Shown in pieces: positions 58,430 through 64,000 of a DNA stretch of 64,000 bases (positions within the stretch are counted from its first letter, which is position 1; the number at the start of each line of letters is the position of its first letter). The notes under the pieces are model-generated. The model saw only the letters and a program-made list of their open reading frames with translations, searched no databases and was not told where the DNA came from. A program made the position numbers and the translations under genes. Origin of the DNA: Streptomyces griseorubiginosus (GTDB lineage Bacteria; Actinomycetota; Actinomycetes; Streptomycetales; Streptomycetaceae); the NCBI RefSeq assembly GCF_001514195.1, contig NZ_KQ948738.1:335207-399206 (forward strand). The letters run 5' to 3'.

Positions 58430-60886
58430 TCAGCGGGGTGTGAAGTCCTGGTTGCTGCCGGCCGTGTTCTTGCAGGGCCATTGGTCGAGCTGCTGGCCGA
58501 GATTGCTGCCGCCGCCGTAGACGTCGAGGCAGAGGCCGCTGTTCTTGTTCTGGAAGGAGTACGAGCCGTCGGACTGCCGCACCGGCAGCCACAGAGCGCC
58601 GGCCGATCCGTCCGGGGCCTGCTGCACGATGTCCGGAGTACCGGCGGTCGTGGAGCCGCCGGCCACCGCCACGACCTGTCCGGAGTGCTGCGCGCGCAGT
58701 TGCCCGTAGCCGCCCGAGACCGGCAGGAACTCGAACTGCTGGTTGCCCTGTCCGTTGCAGGTCCACTGGTCGATCGCGGCGCCGGCGCCGGTGGAGTTGC
58801 CGTACACGTCGAGGCACAGGCTGCTGCTGCCGATCACCAACTGGTGCCGGCCGGTGGGGAATCCCTCCCCGCCGCCGGTCGGCTGGACGCCTGCCTGCTG
58901 GATGACCTGCCGGGCGCCCTGCGGCCAGTTGGTTCCGCTGACCTGGACGTTGCCGGTGAGGACGTTGTTGTGCGGCGGGCCGGTGGCCACGTAGGTGTTG
59001 CCGCCGTTGTACCAGTTGCCGGAGAAGGTGCTGTCGTCGGTGTGGTTGTTCGCGTTGGCGTTGGTGAGAGCCCAGTTGCCCGCGTCCTGCACCACGTTGG
59101 CGGACACCTTCAGGTACCGGGAGCCCTCGTCGAGGTAGAGCGCGGTGGTGCGGTTGTTGTCGTACATGTAGTTCTCGGAGATCACCGAGCCGGGGGCCGC
59201 GGACAGGCTGTAGATGCTGCCGCCGTCGTACATCGCGTTCTTGGTGTCGAAGACCAGGTTGTGGGAGACGGTGTTGTTCTTCAGTGTGGTGGGGGTGCTG
59301 TAGATCGGCTGGTAGTTGTACGTGCCGCGGTTGACGTAGTCCTGGCTGCCACCCGGGTCGTTCATCCCCCAGCCCCAGCCGATGTCGATCCCGTCGTAGG
59401 GCAGGTGGTCGCACTGGTTGTGGGTGATCGTCGCGTTGGTGACGTAGGTGGACAGGATTCCCGCGGTCTCCTTGTAGTCGGTGCCCACCCCGCTGACCTT
59501 GTTGTTGCTGATGGTGATGTTCTGGTTGGTCATCTGCGGGTTGCCGGGGTGGTGTGCGTCCGGCTGGATCCCGCCGACCTGGATGCCGCTGCCGGCGATG
59601 TCGGTGAACGTGTTGCCGGTGACGGTGACGCCGTTGGCGCCCAGTCCGACGCCGGACGCGGTGGCGACGCCGTCGTTGCCCACGCCGAGGCCGGCCTGCC
59701 CGAGTTCGGAGAAGGTGTTGCCGGAGAACGCGATGTCGGTGGCGGCGGAGACCTGGACGGCCGCGGGCATCTGCACCCAGTGGTTGCGGGTGGCCTCGAA
59801 CTGGGTGCACCCCGACTTGCAGGTGCTGAGCCAGTTGGCGGGCATCGCGAAGGTGCCGGTGATGTGCGCGCCGCTCTGCTGGTCCGCGTAGCCGTCGGGT
59901 CCGCTCGGGCCGAGCCAGGAGGTTCCCGTGAACCGGATGCCGCTGAACCTCAGGCCGGTCGCCGGTGAGCCGTAGCTGCCGCTGACGCCGAGCAGGCTCT
60001 GGAGCCGGGGCAGTTCGACGTCGAGGCTGTTCGGGTTCTGCCCGGGCTGGGCCCGGTAGTAGAGGTCGCCCGTGGACGCGTCCAGGTACCACTGTCCGGC
60101 CTGCTTGAGGAACGCGTAGTTGTTCTCCAGGTACATCGTCCCGCCGGCGAACGGCGCGTTGACGGTGTCGTAGCCCCAGGAGTTGTTGTTCCACGCGGGC
60201 TGCTGCATGGTGATCGTTCTGCCGCTGATCGACTTGACCGGCGCATAGCGGTCGGTGAAGGAGTTGAGGCTCTCGACCTCCATGTGGCTCTGGTCCGAGA
60301 GGCCGGCCAGGTAGTCGAGGGAGGAGTCGGTGACGGTGAGGCCGGTCTGGGTGAACGTGAAGGCGGAGCGGGGCACCTGGATCGCCGCGCGCGGCGCCTG
60401 GGTGCCGTTCACGTACAGCTGACGTGTGTTGACGCCGCTGCCGACGTGGGCCGACCAGATGTTGCTGCTCTGATCATGCACCTGCCAACCGGAAATACGC
60501 TGGGCGCCGCTCAGGACCGGCTGCTGCCCTGGGGCGGCCTGGTAGGTGATGGTGTGTCCGTTCTGGCCGCCGTCGCCGGAGCCGAAGGACAGCGGCTGGG
60601 ACAACCGGTAGGTGCCACCGGCCAGGTTGACGACGACGTCCGCGTCGGCCGCGAGGCGGTGGGCGGGCTGCCGCGCCTGGTCGATCGTCGCGAACGGCTG
60701 CTCGGCGGTGCCGGTCCCGCCGGGGGCGGCAGCCGGATCCACGTACAGGGTGGCGGCGGCAGGCTCTTGGCGCTCGGTGGGTACGCCGAACGCAGCCGTG
60801 GCCGTGGCCAGGCTGCCGGCCAACAAGGCGAGCAGAGCTACCGGGGCGGCGGCCCACCGGCCGCGGAGCACTTCGGCTCTCGACAT
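58430..60886 (-). CDS. Secreted right-handed beta-helix protein with C-terminal ricin-type module (GH120-like)
   Basis: 818 residues with ATG at 60886; GAAGG six bases upstream supports it over the ATG two codons earlier. Signal peptide to about residue 33. 'LYVDPAAAPGGTGTAEQPFATIDQA' (in parts) opens a parallel beta-helix (about 50-650) with many Asn/Gly-rich coils and 'SGNTFSELGQAG', 'GNTFTDIAGSGI', as in GH120 beta-xylosidases and related lyases. The end (about 680-818) is the same subtype of trefoil as in 50271. Cleavage specificity is unknown. First gene of the two-gene unit, divergent from the LacI regulator. Confidence 0.85.
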   Translation of the reverse strand: MSRAEVLRGRWAAAPVALLALLAGSLATATAAFGVPTERQEPAAATLYVDPAAAPGGTGTAEQPFATIDQARQPAHRLAADADVVVNLAGGTYRLSQPLSFGSGDGGQNGHTITYQAAPGQQPVLSGAQRISGWQVHDQSSNIWSAHVGSGVNTRQLYVNGTQAPRAAIQVPRSAFTFTQTGLTVTDSSLDYLAGLSDQSHMEVESLNSFTDRYAPVKSISGRTITMQQPAWNNNSWGYDTVNAPFAGGTMYLENNYAFLKQAGQWYLDASTGDLYYRAQPGQNPNSLDVELPRLQSLLGVSGSYGSPATGLRFSGIRFTGTSWLGPSGPDGYADQQSGAHITGTFAMPANWLSTCKSGCTQFEATRNHWVQMPAAVQVSAATDIAFSGNTFSELGQAGLGVGNDGVATASGVGLGANGVTVTGNTFTDIAGSGIQVGGIQPDAHHPGNPQMTNQNITISNNKVSGVGTDYKETAGILSTYVTNATITHNQCDHLPYDGIDIGWGWGMNDPGGSQDYVNRGTYNYQPIYSTPTTLKNNTVSHNLVFDTKNAMYDGGSIYSLSAAPGSVISENYMYDNNRTTALYLDEGSRYLKVSANVVQDAGNWALTNANANNHTDDSTFSGNWYNGGNTYVATGPPHNNVLTGNVQVSGTNWPQGARQVIQQAGVQPTGGGEGFPTGRHQLVIGSSSLCLDVYGNSTGAGAAIDQWTCNGQGNQQFEFLPVSGGYGQLRAQHSGQVVAVAGGSTTAGTPDIVQQAPDGSAGALWLPVRQSDGSYSFQNKNSGLCLDVYGGGSNLGQQLDQWPCKNTAGSNQDFTPR

Positions 60887-61129
60887 GGTCATCCTTCAGT
60901 GCTGGCGCGTGAGGCCCCGCCGCACGGTGCTCGACTGATCTCCTACCGTGCCGGCGCAACCCGGTCGGGTCGTGCGGTGACGCTGGGGGCGCGAGATTGC
61001 AGAGAGGTTTCGGGGGGAGACGGTGCTCCCGGCTCCGCGGGCTGTCAAGGTCGTGGGACGGCCTCTCGCGAAGCTTGTCGCGGAATCGATTCGACGGCTG
61101 ATTCCTGCGGGTCGAGGGCATCGTCGGCT

Positions 61130-61141
61130 CGAAATGTTTCG
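61130..61141. promoter_or_regulatory. CGAAA-TTTCG operator candidate
   Basis: CGAAATGTTTCG, with 5-base arms and a 2-base centre. LacI-type repressors of xylosidase genes in Streptomyces (BxlR) bind related CGAA-N-TTCG sequences; the spacer here is one base longer. Confidence 0.45.
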
Positions 61142-61175
61142 GCGAGCACGCGCATCGGTTCGCGTCGCGCCGTAC

Positions 61176-61210
61176 GGTGTCTGGTGTCTGGTGTCCGGAG
61201 TCCGGTGTCC
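61176..61210 (+). repeat. Five tandem heptamers in the divergent promoter region
   Basis: Five consecutive 7-base copies of GGTGTCY, with one GGAGTCC variant at position four (61197-61203), without any spacing. They end 88 bases before the LacI-type gene start and the last overlaps the dyad at 61207. Confidence 0.85.
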
Positions 61211-61223
61211 GAGAAATTCGGAC
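61207..61223. promoter_or_regulatory. Dyad GTCCGA/TCGGAC
   Basis: 6-base perfect arms with a 5-base centre (GAAAT), 76 bases before the regulator start. It could be the autoregulatory operator of the LacI-type gene. Confidence 0.45.
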
Positions 61224-61298
61224 CCGCACTCGTGTCCGGCGGAGCACCGAGGGCCGCGGTCCGTCCTGTCGGCCTCCGGGTGGGTTCTTGGGGGCTGC

Positions 61299-62309
61299 AT
61301 GAACATCGGGGAGATCGCTCGGCGCGCGGGCGTGTCCCGCAGCACGGTGTCGTACGCGCTCAGCGGCAAGCGTCCCGTCGCGAGCAGCACCCGCAGACGG
61401 GTGCAGGACGTGATCGACGAGCTGGGGTACCGGCCCAACGCGACCGCTCGGGCCCTGAAGGAGGGCCGGACCCGGACGATCGGTCTCGTCATCCCGCCGG
61501 CGGGCAACCGGCTCACACACATGCAACTGGACTTCGTGGCCAGCGTGGTCGACGCGGCCGCCCGGGTCGACCTGGATGTGCTCCTGTCCCCCTCCGGCGA
61601 GGACCACGACCGCTCCTTCGAACGGCTGGTCTCGGAGGGCCGCGTGGACGGCGTCATCCTGATGGAGATCCGTCTGGAGGACCCCCGTGTGGGCCGCCTC
61701 CAGGCTGCCGGGGTGCCGTTCGTGGGCATCGGGCACACGGCCGGCGACCAGGGGATGTCCTGGATCGACGTCGACTACGCCGGCCTGGTCCGGCACTGCG
61801 TGCGGCACCTCGCCGACCTCGGGCACCGCCGGGTGGCGCTGATCACGCGTTCCGCCGAACTCGTCGCGGCCGGTTACGGTCCCGCGCGCAGGGCCGGCGA
61901 GGGTTTCGCGGCCGCCGTGGCCGAACGCGGTCTCGACGGCATCGAGGTGCCGTGCGGGGACGACGCCCGCTCAGGTCAGGAGTGCGTCGAGGCGCTGCTG
62001 CGCGGGCATTCCGGCCTCACCGCCGTGACCACGATCAACGAGGCCGCCCTGCCCGGCATCCAGCGGGCGCTGGCCGACGCCGGCCTCGCGGTGCCGTACG
62101 ACTTCTCCATCACCGGGGTGGCGGCCAGGACCTGGGCGGAGGACTTCCGCCCGCCCCTCACCGCGGCGGACGTACCAGCCCTGGAAATGGGAGAGAAGGC
62201 CGTGGCTCTCCTGATGCAACGCATCACCGCGCCGGACGCCCCGCCCCGCCACATCCTGCTGACCCCACCGATCTCACTGCGCTCCAGCACGGCGGCGGCG
62301 CGTACGTGA
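61299..62309 (+). CDS. LacI family transcriptional regulator
   Basis: 336 residues, ATG at 61299 behind CTTGGGGG. The N-terminal HTH 'NIGEIARRAGVSRSTVSYALSGKRPVASSTRRRVQDVIDELGYRPN' (in parts) is canonical, with hinge 'ATARALKEGRT' . A periplasmic-binding-protein-like effector domain follows (RTIGLVIPPAGN; DYAGLVRHCVRHL; VALITRSAEL). Divergent from the two-gene enzyme unit and the only regulator beside the 17-kb secreted-enzyme block, so it probably represses it until a sugar from the target polymer is bound. The effector is unknown. Confidence 0.93.
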   Translation: MNIGEIARRAGVSRSTVSYALSGKRPVASSTRRRVQDVIDELGYRPNATARALKEGRTRTIGLVIPPAGNRLTHMQLDFVASVVDAAARVDLDVLLSPSGEDHDRSFERLVSEGRVDGVILMEIRLEDPRVGRLQAAGVPFVGIGHTAGDQGMSWIDVDYAGLVRHCVRHLADLGHRRVALITRSAELVAAGYGPARRAGEGFAAAVAERGLDGIEVPCGDDARSGQECVEALLRGHSGLTAVTTINEAALPGIQRALADAGLAVPYDFSITGVAARTWAEDFRPPLTAADVPALEMGEKAVALLMQRITAPDAPPRHILLTPPISLRSSTAAART

Positions 62310-62330
62310 GGGGATGTCAGGGCCGTAGGA

Positions 62331-62365
62331 GAAGGAGCCGCACCCGGACCGGGTGCGGCTCCTTC
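62331..62365. terminator. Strong terminator after the LacI-type gene
   Basis: 16-base perfect stem GAAGGAGCCGCACCCG/CGGGTGCGGCTCCTTC with a 3-base loop, between convergent genes. The strongest hairpin in the window. Confidence 0.95.
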
Positions 62366-62383
62366 GTGTGGGGGGGCCGGGCG

Positions 62384-63238
62384 TCAGGCAGCGGTGAACG
62401 CCTGACGGTGTTCCAGGGCCCAGTCGGCGAAGGCCGTCGGAGCGCGGCCGGTGATCCGGGCGACCGTGTCCGTCACCGGGGCGGCGGTACCGACCGAGGC
62501 GGCGTACGTGCCGAGGACGGAGTCGATCAGGCCCGGCACTCCGAAACCGCCGTAGTCCAGCTCCAGTTGGGCCCTGGCGGCGCCGTCGACCAGGTCGACG
62601 ACGGCCACCGGACGCCCGGTCGCCGCTCCGATCAGCTCGGCCTGCCGGCGCTGTGTCATGGACTCCGGGCCGGTGAGCTCGTACGTGGCGTCCTCGTGGC
62701 CGTCCGTCAGCAGGGCCTGCACGGCGACCGCCGCGATGTCACGCTCGTGGATCGGGGAGAGCGTGCTCTCGGCGTACGGGATGCGGACCTCACCGCTCTC
62801 GCGGATCGCGGGAGCCCATTGCAGCGCGTTGCTCGCGAACGCGCCCGGCCGCAGCACCGTACGGGCGAGACCGCTGCGCTCCACCGCCTGCTCGACCGAC
62901 AGATGCATGAGGCCGATCGGATGGCTGGTCACGTCCGGCGCGCCCACCGCGGCGGACGACAGCAGGACCACGTGCCGCACCCCGGACGCCTTGGCGAGGT
63001 CCAGGAACTCGGCGATGCCGGACGGGTTGGGGAACAGGAAGAGCTTCTCCACGCCCGACAGAGCGTCCTTGAACGAACCGGGGTCGTCCAGATCCCCGGC
63101 GTGTACGTCGACGCCCGCGGGCAGTCCGGCGGTCTTCGGGTTCCGGGAGGTGGCGCGCACCGGAACGCCGGCCGCGAGCAGGGACTCGACAACCTTGCGG
63201 CCGACGTTGCCGGTCGCTCCGGTCACCAGAACGGTCAT
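62384..63238 (-). CDS. NmrA-like NAD(P)-binding oxidoreductase
   Basis: 284 residues; ATG at 63238 behind GGAGATCC. Rossmann motif VTGATGNVGRKVV (residues 4-16), 'GDLDDPGSF', 'LLSSAAVGAP' and 'ERDIAAVAVQALLTDG' are those of NmrA/SDR atypical a5 proteins, which bind NAD(P) and act as reductases or redox sensors. No YxxxK catalytic pair is obvious, so sensing or an unusual reduction is possible. 68 bases downstream of the monooxygenase at 63307, same strand; the two likely form an operon. Confidence 0.88.
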   Translation of the reverse strand: MTVLVTGATGNVGRKVVESLLAAGVPVRATSRNPKTAGLPAGVDVHAGDLDDPGSFKDALSGVEKLFLFPNPSGIAEFLDLAKASGVRHVVLLSSAAVGAPDVTSHPIGLMHLSVEQAVERSGLARTVLRPGAFASNALQWAPAIRESGEVRIPYAESTLSPIHERDIAAVAVQALLTDGHEDATYELTGPESMTQRRQAELIGAATGRPVAVVDLVDGAARAQLELDYGGFGVPGLIDSVLGTYAASVGTAAPVTDTVARITGRAPTAFADWALEHRQAFTAA

Positions 63239-63306
63239 GCGATGGATCTCCTGTGCGTGTGGGGGGAGTTGTGGGGGGGGAAGTGCAGGACGGAAAGGAG
63301 GACGGG

Positions 63307-64000
63307 TCAGGGCGTGCCGAACCAGCGGTGGAGCGCTTCCACGAGCGGCGTGCCGGGCACCCAGCAGATGTAACCGTCGGGGCGCACGAGCACGGCCTCG
63401 GCGGCGAGATCGGGGAGCTGCGGTACCTCCACGGCGTCCACCCGGCCGGTCCACGGCGCCGCTTCGGCGACGAGTTCCGTCCGCGTGGTGAGCAGAACCC
63501 CGTGCCCCTGGTGGAACAGTTCGCCGGCCCAACGGCCGTCCGGCAGCGCGAAGTCGGTGAGCCGGGACCCGACGGGTTCGTCGCCCCCGAGGTCGTAGCG
63601 GATGGAGAGCCCGGAGATCGCCCCGCCGAGCAGGCGGTTGGCCTCCGGCAGCTTGATCAGCTGGGCGAAGATCTCACGCAGCGCGTCGTGCTCGATGCCC
63701 TTCTGGCCGAGGGCGACCTGGGCGCGGGTGTTGGTGAGGACGCCGGCGCCCACCGGGTGGCGTTCGCCGTGGTAGGTGTCGAGCAACCCTTCGGGGGCCC
63801 AGCCGGCGATCTCGGCGGCGAGTTTCCAGCCCAGGTTCATGGCGTCCTGCACGCCGGTGTTGAGCCCCTGTCCGCCGAGCGGGAGGTGGACGTGAGCGGC
63901 GTCGCCCGCGAGGAAGGCCCGACCGATGCGGTAGTGCTCCGCGAGGCGTGAGGCGTCGCTGAACCGGGAGCCCCAGCGCACCTCCTTCACCTCGGTCTCC
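63307..64000 (-). CDS. FAD-dependent monooxygenase (partial, C-terminal part)
   Basis: About 230 C-terminal residues of a group A aromatic monooxygenase; the start lies beyond the right edge. 'RAFLAGDAAHVHLPLGGQGLNTGVQDAMNLGWKLAAEIAG' (in parts) holds the GD motif and the GQGLNTGVQDA NAD/FAD signature of PheA/TfdB-family enzymes (PF01494). The C-terminal thioredoxin-like part ends VRPDGYICWVPGT, typical of the family. Substrate unknown. Confidence 0.9.
   Translation of the reverse strand, partial: ETEVKEVRWGSRFSDASRLAEHYRIGRAFLAGDAAHVHLPLGGQGLNTGVQDAMNLGWKLAAEIAGWAPEGLLDTYHGERHPVGAGVLTNTRAQVALGQKGIEHDALREIFAQLIKLPEANRLLGGAISGLSIRYDLGGDEPVGSRLTDFALPDGRWAGELFHQGHGVLLTTRTELVAEAAPWTGRVDAVEVPQLPDLAAEAVLVRPDGYICWVPGTPLVEALHRWFGTP

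Larger units (their letters stand above)
60887..61298. promoter_or_regulatory. Divergent control region between the beta-helix gene and lacI-type gene (412 bases)
   Basis: No gene recognised. It contains an array of short elements usable by a LacI-type repressor: the palindrome GAATCGATTC (61083-61092), CGAAATGTTTCG (61130-61141) whose CGAAA/TTTCG arms resemble the CGAA-N-TTCG operators of LacI-type xylanolytic repressors, five heptamers (61176-61210) and the dyad GTCCGA/TCGGAC (61207-61223). These lie 75-220 bases before the regulator start, in the divergent promoter area. Confidence 0.65.

Noticed and set aside
43403..60886. Idea that the block is a biosynthetic gene cluster or phage-derived
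   Set aside because: All ten products are exported hydrolases of known carbohydrate families; there are no synthases, phage genes or integration sites, and base composition matches the flanks.
60284..63373. Very long plus-strand frame across the beta-helix gene, the LacI-type gene and beyond
   Set aside because: It overlaps the LacI-type gene in another frame and is antisense to the beta-helix gene; no domain is recognisable.

Overview
This window is chromosomal DNA from a high-GC actinomycete, almost certainly a Streptomyces. It shows very strong third-position GC bias, GTG and TTG starts with purine-rich ribosome binding sites, a conservon (roadblock/DUF742/GTPase signalling module), a type B L31, a DUF5709 protein, XylA of exactly Streptomyces layout, and a family of secreted ricin-type (CBM13) enzymes. 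The species cannot be named from the sequence alone. I see no rRNA, tRNA, CRISPR array or insertion sequence.

Left part (1-16.5 kb): an ABC exporter half cut by the window edge and divergent from a MarR regulator over a clear operator; a DctA-type dicarboxylate carrier; a secreted PNGase A-like amidase; an L,D-transpeptidase-like lipoprotein; a pair of overlapping ABC exporter genes whose ATPase motifs are complementary-degenerate; a DUF5709 protein and ribosomal protein L31 type B; a YdjM-like membrane protein; a large DEAD/DEAH helicase; acyl-CoA thioesterase II; and a DUF6397-like protein.

Middle part (15.5-38.5 kb): a conservon (cvnA-cvnB-cvnC, then cvnD after a gap) with an extra orphan CvnB paralogue and an F420-dependent PPOX enzyme inserted beyond it; an MHYT membrane sensor; a methyltransferase; an alpha/beta hydrolase divergent from a PadR regulator with two operator-like dyads; a VOC protein behind a SoxR-type promoter; an FAD oxidoreductase; a fatty acid desaturase; a SNF2 helicase/SWIM zinc-finger pair; and the xylose genes xylA (divergent) and xylB plus a ROK regulator.

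Right part (38.6-64 kb): an amide/aldehyde catabolic stretch (acetamidase/formamidase, cell-wall amidase, GAF regulator, aldehyde dehydrogenase) with what looks like the deleted remnant of an amino-acid permease in front; then the most striking part, a block from 43.4 to 60.9 kb holding ten consecutive minus-strand genes for secreted carbohydrate-active proteins. They are two CE1-type esterases, a GH29 fucosidase, a GH59 galactosidase, a clan GH-A hydrolase, two GH54 arabinofuranosidases with opposite domain order, a GH27 alpha-galactosidase, an SGNH esterase and a parallel beta-helix protein. Nine of the ten carry a ricin-type lectin module. They appear to form two transcription units (60.9-57.2 kb and 57.0-43.4 kb) and sit next to a divergent LacI-family regulator. 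Three genes of the second unit have a TTA leucine codon within their first 18 codons, implying bldA (developmental) control of the degradation system. The likely target is a branched plant polysaccharide carrying arabinose, galactose and fucose; this is inference. The window ends with an NmrA-like oxidoreductase and a partial FAD monooxygenase.
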